A DNA stretch of 64,000 bases, from contig NZ_CP165628.1 in the NCBI RefSeq assembly GCF_041200025.1, forward strand, positions 248,001 to 312,000, given 5' to 3'. The translations under genes were made by a program, and so were the position numbers. This DNA comes from Rouxiella sp. WC2420. Lineage in GTDB: Bacteria; Pseudomonadota; Gammaproteobacteria; Enterobacterales; Enterobacteriaceae. The notes beneath the pieces are model-generated. The model was not told the DNA's origin, did no database searches, and was given only the letters and a program-made list of their open reading frames with translations. Shown in pieces: positions 8,121-18,271 of the stretch. The stretch's first letter is position 1, and each line of letters starts with the position of its first letter.

Positions 8121-8122
8121 AC

Positions 8123-8590
8123 TTAGAAATCTACACACGCCGGACTATCGACCTGCATGACTGAATCTTGCTGGAAGCGTTTTTTGTAGAGATCGCGGAT
8201 CTCGGCAATTTTTGTCTGCTCTTGGGGACTGGTGCCGTGGATGAGCATTAGCGCTTTGCTGTTTTCTTTAATCACCACTCCCTCGCTTCTCAGCCATTGC
8301 CCTTTGGCATCAAACACGCTCAAACCGTCTTTGAAGCGCGGCGTCACGTCTTTATCGACAAAAGACTGCCACTGTTTAGCATTTACTGGCGCGGCGTTAT
8401 GACGGCTCAGGCCAAAATAAAGCGTGGTTTGAGTCATCAGGTTGCCCGTTTTACACATTAATGCCGGCGCGGCTGGTGGAGCAACTTCGGCAGCTTTGGG
8501 CGGAAAAGGGGCTTGAGGCGCAGGGTGCGTGGCGGCACAGCCCGTCAGGGTTAGGGCCACTATGGCGGCAAGCAGGGCGGGGGTTTTCAT
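8123..8590 (-). CDS. DUF3574 outer-membrane or periplasmic lipoprotein
   Basis: A 155-residue protein with a lipoprotein signal (LLAAIVALTLTGC, lipidated Cys18), then a proline/alanine-rich linker (residues 19-43). A DUF3574 domain follows (about 45-155), with the typical TQTTLYFGLSR and VDKDVTPRFKDGLSVFDAKG blocks. Position +2 after the Cys is Ala, not Asp, so outer-membrane sorting is expected. No biochemical role is known for the family and I do not assign one. It converges on the nucleoside transporter gene and appears to be a single-gene unit. Two cysteines in the mature domain (MCKTG near 46 and PACVDF at the end) could form a disulfide. Confidence 0.82.
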   Translation of the reverse strand: MKTPALLAAIVALTLTGCAATHPAPQAPFPPKAAEVAPPAAPALMCKTGNLMTQTTLYFGLSRHNAAPVNAKQWQSFVDKDVTPRFKDGLSVFDAKGQWLRSEGVVIKENSKALMLIHGTSPQEQTKIAEIRDLYKKRFQQDSVMQVDSPACVDF

Positions 8591-8853
8591 GGCTATTCCT
8601 TGTGAATTGCTATCAACAGCAGCGCCAGATTATGCGCTGTCGGCACGGTAAAATTTCCGTTACTGACATCATAGGGCCGGATATCACTGCTGCGCAATCA
8701 CTCAACACACTGAAAATTCATGCTATTTATAGAACAGCGATCCCCTTTGATTGGGAATCGGCGGGATCACGGTGGCAAAAATCGCTACCGTGACCGCGCA
8801 AAAAAACCTTGTTAATCAATACTGCCTAAAAAAGCAGATTGACTGATAAGCCC

Positions 8854-10293
8854 CTATTGGTACTGCAAATACGCTACGTGAGTTTGCAGATATTCCTCAA
8901 GGCCGTGACGCCCGTCCGCACCGCCAATCCCCGATTTGCGCCATCCAGCGTGGAAGCCCTGCATCGCCTCAAAGTTTTCACGATTCACATAAGTTTCGCC
9001 AAACTTCAGTTTCTTTAGGGCGGTCATCGCGGTATTGATGTTTTGCGTATAAATAGCCGACGTCAGGCCGTATTCGCTGTCGTTGGCCAGCGCGATGACT
9101 TCATCCAGCGTTTTAAAGGTGGTGACTGGCAGAACCGGGCCGAAAATCTCATGCTGCATGATGTCCATGTTTTGGCGAACATTGGTCAAAATAGTCGGCT
9201 GGAAGAAGAAGCCTTTATCGCCGGCCCGTTTGCCGCCAAGCAGCACTTTGGCGCCCTGTTGCACCGCAGCCGCCACCTTGTCCTCAACGCGTTTCAACGC
9301 CTCGGCACTGATCAGCGGGCCCATATCGAGGTCGCTATTTTGTGCCGTATCGCCAAATTTTACCTGCTCGAACGCCTTGCTCAGGCGAGTCATAAACTCG
9401 TCGTAAACGCCTTCCTGCACATACAAACGTTCGGCACAGTTACACACTTGCCCGGTGTTGATCACCCGAGAACTGACAATCGCTTTCACTGCTAAATCCA
9501 GATCTGCATCATTCATCACGATGGCCGGAGCCTTGCCGCCCAGCTCCAGCGACACTTTAGTGACGTTTTGCGCAGCGGCAATCATGGTCTGAACTCCGGC
9601 GTTGACGCTGCCGGTCAGGCTAACCATGCCGACTTTAGGATTGGCCGCCAGCTCGTGGCCAACGACCGGACCATACCCGGTCACCAGGTTAAACACACCT
9701 TTCGGCAGGCCAATCTCATCGACAATCTGTGCAAAGATAATCGCGTTGTTCGGCGTCAGTTCGCTGGGTTTAATCACGATGGTGTTGCCGGTGAGCAGAG
9801 CGGGCGCGGCTTTACGGGCAATCAGGAAGAACGGGAAGTTCCACGGCAAAATCCCGGTCGTCACACCGATTGCTTTCTTGAACACCAGAATATTTTCATT
9901 TGGACGATCGCTTTGCACAATTTCGCCCTCGTAGCGGCGCGCCCATTCCGCGACATAATCGAGATAGTCGGCAGTGAACAACACCTCAGTCTGCGCCAGC
10001 CCGCGCGTCTTGCCACCTTCAGCAATAATCGTGTTGGTCAGTTCAGCCTCGCGCTGGCGAATGCCGTGGGCAATTTTATGCAACCACGCGCCGCGCTCAA
10101 CCGCAGGCAGCGCCTCCCAGTCGTCTTGTGCCGCATGGGCCGCGTCGATAGCGCGCCTGGCATCTTCCGCACTGCCCTCTGGCACCTGCGAAATTACGGC
10201 CTCGGTCGCGGGATTGATCACCTCAATCCATTTATCACTCTGGTTTTCAACAAACTGGCCGTCGATATACATGCGTTGTTGAATAATGGTCAT
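8854..10293 (-). CDS. aldA: Lactaldehyde dehydrogenase AldA
   Basis: A 479-residue NAD-dependent aldehyde dehydrogenase, identical in length to E. coli AldA and colinear with it. Visible motifs are GILPWNFPFFLIARK (cofactor binding), LELGGKAPAIV (general-base Glu), NTGQVCNCAERLYV (catalytic Cys) and the C-terminal NRENFEAMQGFHAGWRKSGIGG. It oxidises L-lactaldehyde from rhamnose or fucose breakdown to L-lactate. The start at 10293 has ggagaa upstream and matches the family; the longer frame to 10335 does not. In E. coli aldA is distant from rha, so its place next to rhaT points to recruitment into the rhamnose block. Confidence 0.93.
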   Translation of the reverse strand: MTIIQQRMYIDGQFVENQSDKWIEVINPATEAVISQVPEGSAEDARRAIDAAHAAQDDWEALPAVERGAWLHKIAHGIRQREAELTNTIIAEGGKTRGLAQTEVLFTADYLDYVAEWARRYEGEIVQSDRPNENILVFKKAIGVTTGILPWNFPFFLIARKAAPALLTGNTIVIKPSELTPNNAIIFAQIVDEIGLPKGVFNLVTGYGPVVGHELAANPKVGMVSLTGSVNAGVQTMIAAAQNVTKVSLELGGKAPAIVMNDADLDLAVKAIVSSRVINTGQVCNCAERLYVQEGVYDEFMTRLSKAFEQVKFGDTAQNSDLDMGPLISAEALKRVEDKVAAAVQQGAKVLLGGKRAGDKGFFFQPTILTNVRQNMDIMQHEIFGPVLPVTTFKTLDEVIALANDSEYGLTSAIYTQNINTAMTALKKLKFGETYVNRENFEAMQGFHAGWRKSGIGGADGRHGLEEYLQTHVAYLQYQ

Positions 10294-10335
10294 GTGCAGA
10301 TTCTCCGTTATCGCGTGGATCGAGTTATGGGTCAC

Positions 10336-10728
10336 AGAAGCGGGTTAATGAAAGCAGTCTGTTAATTAATTGAGGTAAAATTGTTTCATTCTTCAAACAT
10401 GACGCAGATTGCGACGTAGAACCTTTCCGCCATTGCCACATAAACGGGCAGGATGGCAAAAATCAGTGTGTCGGCAGAATCTAGCTGGCACATTTGTGAT
10501 TTCGCCAGTAACGACGGGGATGGCGAGCAAAATGGATAAATTGGGCCGATTAGGGTCAGAAAAGAAATTTGTGATCGCGGTCGGTGAAATCTCGCTAATT
10601 TCGCCAGAATTAACTTTGGGTGGGCAACCATACAGAGGCTCTGCGCGGTAACAACTCCTTAGACTCCTTCGTATGCAGGAAGCCGCTTATTTCCTGTTCG
10701 CCTCAACTCTACGAAGGAATAAATAAAA
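10336..10728. promoter_or_regulatory. Divergent aldA/rhaT control region
   Basis: This 393-bp gap separates the divergent aldA and rhaT genes and should hold both promoters. Two copies of ATTTGTGAT, each close to a TTCGCCAG, occur at 10492-10508 and 10567-10609. GCCAGTAACGACGGGGA (10504-10520) resembles one E. coli RhaS half-site in its CAGTAACGA core. The TGTGA cores could be weak CRP half-sites. I see no open frame worth calling and no clear -35/-10 pair. Control by RhaS and CRP is inferred from the E. coli rhaT system. Confidence 0.4.
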
Positions 10729-11763
10729 ATGAATAACGCAATCCTGTTAGGCATCATGTGGCACTTTATCGGTGCCACCAGTGCGGCCTGTTTTTACGCC
10801 CCGTTTAAAAAAGTTCGCAACTGGTCATGGGAAACCATGTGGTCCGTTGGCGGTGTGATGTCGTGGCTGATCCTGCCGTGGGTGGTCAGCGCCATCCTGT
10901 TGCCGCATTTCTGGAGTTACTACAGTTCTTTTAGCCTCTCGACTCTTGCGCCGGTATTTTTGTTTGGCGCGATGTGGGGTATCGGCAATATCAATTACGG
11001 CTTAACCATGCGTTATCTCGGCATGTCGATGGGGATTGGTATCGCCATCGGGGTGACACTGGTGGTAGGCACCTTGATGACCCCGCTGTTGCAGGGCCGC
11101 TTTGTCGAACTTTTCAGCTCCGAGGGTGGGCGTTTAACACTGCTTGGCGTCTTCGTTGCGGTGATTGGCGTGGCGATTGTCTCGCGCGCCGGTTTGCTGA
11201 AAGAGCGTGCGATGGGCGTGACGGCTCAAGAGTTCAATCTTAAGAAAGGCCTGCTGCTGGCGGTGCTGTGCGGTATTTTCTCCGCCGGAATGTCGTTTGC
11301 GATGGACGCCGCCAAGCCGATGCATGAAGCCGCCGCCGCGTTGGGGATTAACCCGCTTTACGTCGCGCTGCCAAGCTATGTGGTGATCATGGGCGGTGGG
11401 GCGATTGTCAATCTGGCCTACTGTTTTATCCGTCTGGCGACCAAAAAAGAGCTGTCGGTAAAAGCTGATTTCTCGGTAGCAAAACCGCTGCTGGTGGCTA
11501 ATATCTTGTTTGCACTACTTGGCGGAACCATGTGGTATCTGCAATTCTTCTTCTACGCCTGGGGTCACGCGCAAATTCCTGCGCAGTATGACTTTATCAG
11601 CTGGATGCTGCATATGAGCTTCTACGTGCTCTGTGGCGGGCTGGTCGGGCTGATTATGAAAGAGTGGAAGAATGTCGGGCAGCGTCCGGTGGGCGTGCTG
11701 AGCCTGGGTTGTCTGGTGATCGTGATGGCGGCGAACATCGTGGGTCTGGGAATGGCATCTTAA
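10729..11763 (+). CDS. rhaT: L-rhamnose:proton symporter RhaT
   Basis: A 344-residue inner-membrane protein with about ten membrane segments, equal in length to E. coli RhaT. It begins [20 protein letters not shown] and keeps the family blocks [37 protein letters not shown] and [11 protein letters not shown]. It brings L-rhamnose into the cell with a proton. ATG 10729 has gaaggaa upstream. It points towards rhaR, so rhaT and rhaSR converge, as in E. coli. Expression probably depends on RhaS and rhamnose, but the operator is not clear. Confidence 0.95.
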   Translation: MNNAILLGIMWHFIGATSAACFYAPFKKVRNWSWETMWSVGGVMSWLILPWVVSAILLPHFWSYYSSFSLSTLAPVFLFGAMWGIGNINYGLTMRYLGMSMGIGIAIGVTLVVGTLMTPLLQGRFVELFSSEGGRLTLLGVFVAVIGVAIVSRAGLLKERAMGVTAQEFNLKKGLLLAVLCGIFSAGMSFAMDAAKPMHEAAAALGINPLYVALPSYVVIMGGGAIVNLAYCFIRLATKKELSVKADFSVAKPLLVANILFALLGGTMWYLQFFFYAWGHAQIPAQYDFISWMLHMSFYVLCGGLVGLIMKEWKNVGQRPVGVLSLGCLVIVMAANIVGLGMAS

Positions 11764-11805
11764 GTTATTGTATCAATCCTGACGGTCTTTTCAGACGTCA
11801 GGATT

Positions 11806-12657
11806 TTAAATCGCAACCTTTGTCGTGCGTTCAAACCGCTGACGCCAGGCGCTGGGTGTCATGCCGGTTTCACGGGTAAATACCACGGAAAAATAGTTAC
11901 TGTCATCAAAACCGCAGCGGGCAGCCACTTCGGTAATTAACCGATCGCTGCTGCGCAATAAGTGTTTAGCCTGACAAAGCTGCAGCTGACGCAAATAATG
12001 CCCGATGCTCATTCCGGTCTGCAGACGAAAAAGCTGTTTCAGGCTCCTTTCTGAAAGCTGGTGTTGCTCGCAAAAGGTCGCCAGACACAAGTTTTTTCCC
12101 ACGTCGACCTGAATCGCCGACATCAACAAATCCAGCTGTTCACCCTCCGGTAGCGCGTAAGCTTTATCAGCAGCATAACGATGACGACGCAGGATCAGCG
12201 CCAGTTGTAAAAATAGCGCCTCGGTAAGCTGCAAAGACAGCACGTCGCTTTTTCGACTCTCCTGCACCAGCTGTAAAATCACCCCTCGCGCCAGCGCCAT
12301 TCCGCGCGTCGTCAATCGCCAGTGCGCCGGGCCGTCGCCTTCGTCGCGAGGCAGCATTTCTGACCAGTCCAGCCCAAGTTTGAATCTTTCCGGGCAGTAA
12401 ATAATATTATCCAGCACCAGATCATTGACCGAATCATAGCTGTGGCAATCGCTCTCTTTAATATAAAAAATATCGCCACAGGTCACTAGCCAAGGCCGAT
12501 CGTTGAGGACGTGCAGGCCGTTGCCGCGCCAGACAATCACGATTTCGCAAAACTCGTGAGTGTGCGCGGGGAATGACGGCTGGGGCGCGCGATCGGCAAC
12601 CGCCACCGGCATCAGCTCCGAGGGTAAATAGTCGGCTTTCGGCAAACGTAGTGTCAT
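11806..12657 (-). CDS. rhaR: AraC-family activator RhaR
   Basis: A 283-residue regulator with an N-terminal cupin-like effector domain ([20 protein letters not shown], residues 32-51). Two C-terminal helix-turn-helix motifs follow (about 180-280), ending in the AraC signature [22 protein letters not shown]. RhaR binds L-rhamnose and activates rhaSR. Length agrees with E. coli RhaR (282). It follows rhaS by 12 bases on the same strand, so the two form the rhaSR operon. It shares architecture with the adjacent rhaS, but the order and the match to E. coli make the assignment firm. Confidence 0.93.
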   Translation of the reverse strand: MTLRLPKADYLPSELMPVAVADRAPQPSFPAHTHEFCEIVIVWRGNGLHVLNDRPWLVTCGDIFYIKESDCHSYDSVNDLVLDNIIYCPERFKLGLDWSEMLPRDEGDGPAHWRLTTRGMALARGVILQLVQESRKSDVLSLQLTEALFLQLALILRRHRYAADKAYALPEGEQLDLLMSAIQVDVGKNLCLATFCEQHQLSERSLKQLFRLQTGMSIGHYLRQLQLCQAKHLLRSSDRLITEVAARCGFDDSNYFSVVFTRETGMTPSAWRQRFERTTKVAI

Positions 12658-12669
12658 AGATCCCCTGAA

Positions 12670-13494
12670 TTAGTTCATATGCTGGCTTACATTACGCGGC
12701 GCGTAGCCAAACTCGCGTTTAAACAGTGTCGAAAAATGATTGCTGTCCCCAAAGCCGCATTGGAAAGCAATATCGGTGACGCGCAGATCACTGTGTCGCA
12801 GCAAATGGCGCGATTGCAGCAGGCGCAGGCGATTGAGATAGCGCTGCGGCGTGCTGCCGGTTTGCTGTTTCAACTGACGGTGGAGGGTACGCAGCGAAAG
12901 AGAAAAATGGCTCGCCAGCTCGTCCCAGTCAATTTCTTCACTGTAGTGTTCATTCAGCCAATCGAGCAGGTGGCGCAGGCGACTTTCCTGATTATTTTCA
13001 TCCTGTGCGCTGCGGCCCTGACGCAACAACACCAACAGTTGCATAAAATGCAGTTCCTGCTCGGCCTGTTGCTCTAAAGAAAATTGCTCGCTACCGCGCG
13101 GCAATTGGTCTATCAGCGTCTTGGCCCGGGCCATGACTTTATTATTGATGCGCCACAGCGAGGGATAATTACCGTCACTTTCCTGCGGCAATAAATCGCG
13201 CAAACCGGAAAGGAAACGGAAAGCATCAGGACCTCGATACAGCACGTTGGTAAGGTGCAGGTTATCGGTTTGTTCATAAAGATGGCGATCGTGATCGCGC
13301 ACAAAACACACGCAGCCGCCGCACAGAGTTTGCGGTTGGCCGTTGAATACGTGAATGCCGCTACCCTGTTCGACCAGCACAATCTCATGAAAATCATGAT
13401 GATGCTCCGGGAAAGCGCCCTGCGGAGCACGAGGCTCTACTGCTATGGAAAATCCACCGGCCGGGAAAAAATCAACGCTGTGCAAGATGGTCAT
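12670..13494 (-). CDS. rhaS: AraC-family activator RhaS
   Basis: A 274-residue protein (E. coli RhaS 278). The N-terminal rhamnose-binding domain holds [20 protein letters not shown]. The C-terminal DNA-binding domain ends with [20 protein letters not shown] and FGYAPRN. RhaS activates rhaBAD and rhaT when rhamnose is present. It is the first gene of rhaSR, divergent from rhaB, with a shared control region (13495-13796) that contains its own predicted binding half-sites. Confidence 0.94.
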   Translation of the reverse strand: MTILHSVDFFPAGGFSIAVEPRAPQGAFPEHHHDFHEIVLVEQGSGIHVFNGQPQTLCGGCVCFVRDHDRHLYEQTDNLHLTNVLYRGPDAFRFLSGLRDLLPQESDGNYPSLWRINNKVMARAKTLIDQLPRGSEQFSLEQQAEQELHFMQLLVLLRQGRSAQDENNQESRLRHLLDWLNEHYSEEIDWDELASHFSLSLRTLHRQLKQQTGSTPQRYLNRLRLLQSRHLLRHSDLRVTDIAFQCGFGDSNHFSTLFKREFGYAPRNVSQHMN

Positions 13495-13670
13495 TTTTTA
13501 ACACCTCATTAATAAATTCGTAACCGATGGTAATGAGGGTTGCGCCACTTTACCTTGAATTTTTGACCACGAAATCGCCTTGAAGGCGGTAATTTTCAAG
13601 AATGAACCACAAAAGATTCAGAAATGCGGCAGGGGTCACAGCTTGAGCCACCAGAGCCAAACGAAAAAAG

Positions 13671-13740
13671 TGTGAGCTGGTTCAAGTCTATCTTTGCGCA
13701 ATTGCCAGCAACGCTTTTGCGCTGGCAGTTAGCAAAAGGC
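13671..13740 (+). promoter_or_regulatory. rhaBAD control region: CRP site and RhaS half-sites
   Basis: The 302-bp rhaS-rhaB gap carries TGTGA-GCTGGT-TCAAG (13671-13686, an imperfect CRP site). Three bases later comes ATCTTTGCGCAATTGCC (13690-13706), then a 17-base spacer, then GGCAGTTAGCAAAAGGC (13724-13740). The last, inverted, reads GCCTTTTGCTAACTGCC. This mirrors the E. coli rhaBAD layout as I recall it: CRP site, three bases, then inverted 17-bp RhaS half-sites. The segment tttttagactgg that follows at 13755-13766 also matches the E. coli -10 region. RhaR sites for rhaSR were not located in 13495-13670. Confidence 0.75.
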
Positions 13741-13796
13741 AGCAGATTGCAGGGGTTTTAGACTGGTGGCATTGAATTAGCAGGGACTGAAATCCA

Positions 13797-15269
13797 ATGA
13801 CCATTCGCCATATCGTTGCTATCGACCTCGGCGCTTCCAGCGGCCGTATCATGCTGGCCCGTTCCGATCTTGCCCAGGGTTCGCTGACTCTGCGCGAGGT
13901 CAGCCGTTTTGCTAATCAGCTGGTACAAATCGATGAACATGAATGCTGGGATGTTGATGCGTTGGAGCAGGCCATTCTCGCCGGTTTACGGCAGCTGGAC
14001 GACGAAGGTATTGCGCTGGACAGTCTCGGCATCGATACCTGGGGCGTCGATTTTGTGTTACTGGATGCCGACGGCCAGCGTCTGGCACCCGCTGTCTCTT
14101 ATCGCGACCGGCGCACTCACGGTGTCATGAGCAAGGCGCAGCGCGAGCTGAGTGGTGAGGCGATCTACAAACAGACCGGCATTCAGTTTCTGCCTTTTAA
14201 TACTCTCTATCAGATGCGCGCGCTAACGCAGGCGCAGCCCGAGCTGGTAGAAAAAATCGCTCACGTTGTTCAAATTCCTGACTATTTGCACTATCGCCTG
14301 ACCGGCAAGCTGTGCTGGGAATACACCAACGCCACCACCACGCAGATGCTGAATATTGAGAGCGGCGAATGGGACAGCAAACTGCTGCATTGGGCGGGAG
14401 CCAAGGCGTCATGGTTTGGGCCTACTTCTCAGCCCGGCCAGGCGGTGGGTGAATGGCATAACGCCAAAGGTAAAGGCGTGCCGGTGATTGCGGTTGCAAC
14501 CCACGATACTGCCAGCGCGGTGTTGGGCACGCCACTGGCCGACATTGATGCGGCTTATCTCAGCTCTGGCACTTGGTCATTGATGGGTTTTGAAAGTCGG
14601 AGGCCATTCAACAACCGCGCTGCTCTGGCCGCCAATATCACCAATGAGGGCGGGGCAGAAGGGCGCTATCGGGTGCTAAAAAATATTATGGGCCTGTGGC
14701 TGCTGCAACGAGTCTGCGAAGAGCTGCACATCGATGACCTGTGTCAGCTGATCGAAGATGCCCGGCAGCAAACCGCCTGTCGCTGGCTTATCAATCCCAA
14801 TGACGATCGCTTTATCAATCCGGGCAGCATGGTGCGTGAAATTCAGGATGCCTGCGTTGAAAACGCCATGCCTCAGCCGCAAACCGCTGCCGAACTGGCG
14901 CGCTGCATCTTTGACAGCCTGGCGCTACTTTATCGTCAGGTGCTTGAAGAATTGACGCTGGTGCGCGGCAAATCTTTCAGCCAGCTGCATATTGTCGGCG
15001 GCGGTTGCCAGAATCATTTCCTTAACCAGCTGTGCGCCAATGCCTGCAATTTGCCGGTGGTCGCCGGGCCTGTTGAAGCCTCGACGCTGGGCAATATTGG
15101 CTGCCAGCTGATTGCGCTCGGCGATATTCAAGACGTCACTGCTTTCCGCCAGCACGTTGCCAATCATTTTCCGTTACACCGAATTGAACCTCATTCTGAT
15201 AGCGCTTTCGCAGCCCACTGGCCGCGTTTTCAGGCGCTGAGCCAATCCAATAAGGAATTTTGCTTATGA
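13797..15269 (+). CDS. rhaB: Rhamnulokinase RhaB
   Basis: A 490-residue sugar kinase of the FGGY family (E. coli RhaB 489). It phosphorylates L-rhamnulose to L-rhamnulose-1-phosphate. The N-terminal phosphate loop [14 protein letters not shown] (residues 7-20) and the catalytic Asp in ATHDTASAV are present, as is the C-terminal [14 protein letters not shown] adenosine motif. It is the first gene of rhaBADM, and its last codon overlaps the rhaA start (ATGA at 15266), indicating translational coupling. CRP and RhaS sites lie directly upstream. Confidence 0.95.
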   Translation: MTIRHIVAIDLGASSGRIMLARSDLAQGSLTLREVSRFANQLVQIDEHECWDVDALEQAILAGLRQLDDEGIALDSLGIDTWGVDFVLLDADGQRLAPAVSYRDRRTHGVMSKAQRELSGEAIYKQTGIQFLPFNTLYQMRALTQAQPELVEKIAHVVQIPDYLHYRLTGKLCWEYTNATTTQMLNIESGEWDSKLLHWAGAKASWFGPTSQPGQAVGEWHNAKGKGVPVIAVATHDTASAVLGTPLADIDAAYLSSGTWSLMGFESRRPFNNRAALAANITNEGGAEGRYRVLKNIMGLWLLQRVCEELHIDDLCQLIEDARQQTACRWLINPNDDRFINPGSMVREIQDACVENAMPQPQTAAELARCIFDSLALLYRQVLEELTLVRGKSFSQLHIVGGGCQNHFLNQLCANACNLPVVAGPVEASTLGNIGCQLIALGDIQDVTAFRQHVANHFPLHRIEPHSDSAFAAHWPRFQALSQSNKEFCL

Positions 15270-16522
15270 CCAAGCTTATCGAGCAGGCATTTGATCTCGC
15301 CAAACAGCGCTTTGCCGCCGTGGGTGTAGATGTCGAAGCCGCGTTATCACGACTGGACACGCTGCCGATTTCCATGCACTGCTGGCAGGGCGACGACGTG
15401 CGCGGGTTTGAGAATCCACAGGGCGCATTGACCGGCGGCATTCAGGCGACCGGTAATTATCCGGGCAGAGCGACGACGGCAGTGGAGCTACGCGCCGATC
15501 TCGACAAGGCGATGTCTTTGATTCCTGGTCCAAAGCGTTTGAATCTGCACGCGATTTATCTGGAGAGTGATCGGCCGGTCGAGCGCACCGACATCAAACC
15601 GCAGCATTTCAGCAACTGGGTCGAGTGGGCCAAAAAAAATCGTATCGGGCTGGATTTTAATCCGACCTGCTTCTCGCACGAACACAGCGCAGACGGTTTC
15701 ACGCTGTCCAGTGCCAACGCGGAAATTCGTCAGTTCTGGATTGAGCACTGCAAGGCCAGCCGCAAGGTGTCTGCCTCGTTCGGCGAGCAGCTCGGCACGC
15801 CGTCGGTGATGAATATCTGGGTGCCGGATGGCATGAAAGATCTCACCGTTGACCGCCTCGGGCCGCGCCGGCGGCTGATGAGTTCACTCGATGAGATTAT
15901 CAAAGAGAAGCTCAATCCGGCGCACCACATTGACGCGGTTGAAAGCAAACTGTTTGGCATTGGCGCGGAAAGTTATACCGTCGGCTCCAACGAATTCTGC
16001 CTCGGTTACGCCGCCAGCCGCCAGACTGCGCTGACGCTGGATGCTGGGCATTTCCATCCGACCGAGGTCATTTCCGACAAGATCTCAACCGCCATGCTGT
16101 ATGTGCCGCGGCTGCTGTTGCACGTCAGTCGCCCGGTACGTTGGGACAGCGATCACGTGGTGATCCTCGACGACGAAACGCAGGCCATCGCCAGCGAGAT
16201 TGTGCGCAACAACCTGCTAGATAAGGTGCACATTGGCCTCGACTTCTTCGATGCCTCGATCAATCGCATCGCCGCCTGGGTGATTGGCACGCGCAATGCC
16301 AAAAAAGCCCTGTTGCGCGCGCTGCTCGAGCCTGTTGAACAGCTGCGCAAGGCCGAAAATGAGGGTGATTACACTCTGCGTCTGGCGCTGCTCGAAGAAC
16401 AAAAATCACTGCCGTGGCAGGCAGTGTGGGAAACCTATTGCCTGCGTAACGACGTGCCCGCCGATGCAGGTTGGGTCACAGACGTGCGCCGCTATGAACA
16501 ACAAATTCTCAGTCAACGTTAA
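15266..16522 (+). CDS. rhaA: L-rhamnose isomerase RhaA
   Basis: A 418-residue isomerase converting L-rhamnose to L-rhamnulose with manganese or zinc (E. coli RhaA 419). Metal- and substrate-binding blocks are present: [50 protein letters not shown] and [16 protein letters not shown] 15266 is chosen because it overlaps the rhaB stop, has aagga upstream and gives the family start MTKLIEQAF; the TTG at 15260 is inside rhaB. Second gene of rhaBADM. No anomalies seen. Confidence 0.95.
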   Translation: MTKLIEQAFDLAKQRFAAVGVDVEAALSRLDTLPISMHCWQGDDVRGFENPQGALTGGIQATGNYPGRATTAVELRADLDKAMSLIPGPKRLNLHAIYLESDRPVERTDIKPQHFSNWVEWAKKNRIGLDFNPTCFSHEHSADGFTLSSANAEIRQFWIEHCKASRKVSASFGEQLGTPSVMNIWVPDGMKDLTVDRLGPRRRLMSSLDEIIKEKLNPAHHIDAVESKLFGIGAESYTVGSNEFCLGYAASRQTALTLDAGHFHPTEVISDKISTAMLYVPRLLLHVSRPVRWDSDHVVILDDETQAIASEIVRNNLLDKVHIGLDFFDASINRIAAWVIGTRNAKKALLRALLEPVEQLRKAENEGDYTLRLALLEEQKSLPWQAVWETYCLRNDVPADAGWVTDVRRYEQQILSQR

Positions 16523-16531
16523 GGATTTATC

Positions 16532-17374
16532 ATGCAAAGCATTCTTTCTTCGTGGTTTGTGCAAGGAATGGTCAAGGCGACCAGCGACATGTGGCTGAAG
16601 GGCTGGGATGAGCGCAATGGTGGCAATATCAGCCTGAGATTACTGGAAGAGGAAGTCAGCCCTTTTACTGCTGATTTCGTCGCCGAGCCGCGTCATATCG
16701 AGCTGACTCAGCCAGCGCCGCTGCTGGCAAACTGCTGGTTTTTGGTCACGGGTTCTGGCAAGTTTTTCCGCAACGTGCAGCTTGACCCTGCCGATAGCCT
16801 GGTGCTGTTACAGGTCAGCGAAGATGGCGCGTCTTATAAAATTCACTGGGGGCTGGTGAACGGTGGCGTGCCGACCTCCGAGCTGGCGTCGCATTTTCAG
16901 TCGCACAGCGTGCGCAAGCAGCTAACCCACGGTTCCGACCGGGTGATCATGCACTGTCATGCGACTAACTTTATGGCGCTAAGTTATGTGTTGGAGCTCG
17001 ATGCGGCGAGCTTTACCCGTCAACTTTGGGAAGGCAGTACCGAGTGTCTGGTGGTGTTCCCGGACGGCGTTGGTATCGTGCCGTGGATGGTGCCTGGCAC
17101 CGACGGCATCGGCGAAAAAACCGCTGAACAGATGAAGTCGCACAGCATCGTGCTGTGGCCTTTCCACGGTATTTTTGGCGCCGGGCCGACGCTGGATGAG
17201 ACATTTGGACTGATCGACACCGCTGAAAAATCCTCGGAAGTCCTGGTGAAAGTGATCTCTATGGGCGGCATGAAGCAGACTATCAGCACTCAGGAGCTTA
17301 TCGCCCTCGGCAAACGCTTTGGTGTTAATCCGTGGCAGGAGGCGCTGCACCTGGACAAACGCAATGTTGCGTAA
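16532..17374 (+). CDS. rhaD: Rhamnulose-1-phosphate aldolase RhaD
   Basis: A 280-residue class II aldolase splitting L-rhamnulose-1-phosphate into dihydroxyacetone phosphate and L-lactaldehyde. The zinc ligands His141, His143 (MHCHATN) and His212 (PFHGIFG) and the catalytic Glu117 ([11 protein letters not shown]) fall at the E. coli numbers. It is a few residues longer than E. coli RhaD (274) at the C-terminus. It starts nine bases after rhaA and its 3' end overlaps rhaM by 11 bases. The lactaldehyde product is the substrate of the nearby aldA. Confidence 0.95.
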   Translation: MQSILSSWFVQGMVKATSDMWLKGWDERNGGNISLRLLEEEVSPFTADFVAEPRHIELTQPAPLLANCWFLVTGSGKFFRNVQLDPADSLVLLQVSEDGASYKIHWGLVNGGVPTSELASHFQSHSVRKQLTHGSDRVIMHCHATNFMALSYVLELDAASFTRQLWEGSTECLVVFPDGVGIVPWMVPGTDGIGEKTAEQMKSHSIVLWPFHGIFGAGPTLDETFGLIDTAEKSSEVLVKVISMGGMKQTISTQELIALGKRFGVNPWQEALHLDKRNVA

Positions 17375-17678
17375 AGCGTTTGTGATGCAGGTGCATCCGC
17401 ACGCCCATGAGGAATATCAGCGGCGACACTCACCTGTCTGGCCTGAGCTGGAGCAGACGCTTAAGGCTCACGGCGCTCACCACTACAGTATCTTTCTGGA
17501 TCAGCAGAGAAATCTGCTGTTCGCCGTGGTGGAGATTGAATCGCAGGAGCGCTGGGACGCAGTGGCAAAAACCGCGGTTTGCCAGCGCTGGTGGCAGTCA
17601 ATGTCGGCGCTGATGCCATCCAATGCGGACAACAGCCCGGTGAGCCAAGAACTGAAAAGCGTGTTCTATCTGCAATAG
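17364..17678 (+). CDS. rhaM: L-rhamnose mutarotase RhaM
   Basis: A 104-residue protein of the RhaM family, the same length as in E. coli. It interconverts alpha and beta anomers of L-rhamnose so that the isomerase gets its preferred form. Tyr18 and His22, the catalytic pair, are in [21 protein letters not shown] and [13 protein letters not shown] are conserved at the end. ATG 17364 is chosen because it gives the family start [10 protein letters not shown], and it overlaps rhaD by 11 bases in another frame. Last gene of rhaBADM. A duplicated piece of yhgN begins 25 bases after its stop. Confidence 0.93.
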   Translation: MLRKAFVMQVHPHAHEEYQRRHSPVWPELEQTLKAHGAHHYSIFLDQQRNLLFAVVEIESQERWDAVAKTAVCQRWWQSMSALMPSNADNSPVSQELKSVFYLQ

Positions 17679-17703
17679 GATGGCGAAGCAGCAAGCTCAA
17701 ACT

Positions 17704-17798
17704 CTAAATCTTCAAATATGCTCGCACGCCATCAAGGAACATCTGGGTTGAGAGCATCACCAGCACTAATCCCATCAAACGCTCCAGCGCATCGACGC
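17704..17798 (-). repeat. 95-bp direct repeat, copy 1 (orphan 3' end of yhgN)
   Basis: This stretch reads the same, base for base, as 18665-18759, which is the last 31 codons of yhgN including its stop. In this copy there is no yhgN upstream of it on the minus strand: beyond 17798 the sequence changes to the toxin-antitoxin promoter. The two copies bracket the toxin-antitoxin cassette in the same orientation, 961 bases apart. Confidence 0.93.
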
Positions 17799-17826
17799 TT
17801 TGAAATTAATGTTGTACAAAATTTGA

Positions 17827-17867
17827 CTGACATTATATTGACTACGCTCTATAATATAGACTGTAGT
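17827..17867 (+). promoter_or_regulatory. Toxin-antitoxin promoter with overlapping operator
   Basis: A -35 CTGACA (17827-17832) and a perfect -10 TATAAT (17850-17855) are separated by 17 bases. Centred on the -10 is an imperfect 27-bp palindrome (17841-17867): outer arms ACTAC and GTAGT, inner arms TCTATA and TATAGA. That is where the antitoxin or the complex would bind to repress its own operon. Confidence 0.72.
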
Positions 17868-17913
17868 TAATAAGTGAGGCGACGGACGTTTCTCTCTTAA
17901 AGGACTAACACGG

Positions 17914-18269
17914 ATGTGGGAAGTTGAAACGACAGAGCTATTTGATACCTGGTTTGTTGAACAAGAAGATGAGCTACAAGTGAGGCTCCTTGCTGGTTTT
18001 AACCTGATTGAACAAGTTGGGCCTACGCTCGCCAGACCCTATGCTGACATCCTAAAAGGCTCCAGGCATGCCAATATGAAAGAGCTTCGCGTGCAATATG
18101 ATGGGCACCCGATACGTGCTTTTTTTGCCTTTGATCCGATACGTAATGCGGTTGTTTTTTGTGCTGGGGATAAAAAAGGTGCAAACGAGCAAAATTTTAT
18201 ACAGAGCTGATTCGAACTGCAGATGCTGAATTTGATCGTCATCTGAAAAAATTGAATTTGGAGAAGTAA
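17914..18269 (+). pseudogene. RelE/HigB-type toxin, frameshifted near its C-terminus
   Basis: The open frame from ATG 17914 (aaagga nine bases upstream) gives 98 residues matching the phage-derived Gp49/HigB-like RelE toxins: MWEVETTELFDTWF, GPTLARPYADILKGSRHANMKELRV with QYDGHPIRAFFAFDP, then FCAGDKKGANEQ. After that it ends with NFIQS and a stop at 18208-18210. The family continues with a KRFY-type motif and a helical tail. That tail (FYTELIRTADAEFDRHLKKL...) is present in the next frame, ending at 18269, three bases before the antitoxin. One missing A in the caaaatttt stretch (18190-18198) explains the break. The protein may have lost its last helix and its activity, or the base may be a sequencing or assembly error. 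An intact gene would give about 118 residues. Confidence 0.8.
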
Positions 18270-18271
18270 CT

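Noticed and set aside
9568-10365. 265-codon open frame on the plus strand over aldA
   Set aside because: It lies wholly antisense to a clear aldA gene; its translation is rich in His, Arg and Gln and shows no family motif. It is a shadow of a GC-biased codon pattern.
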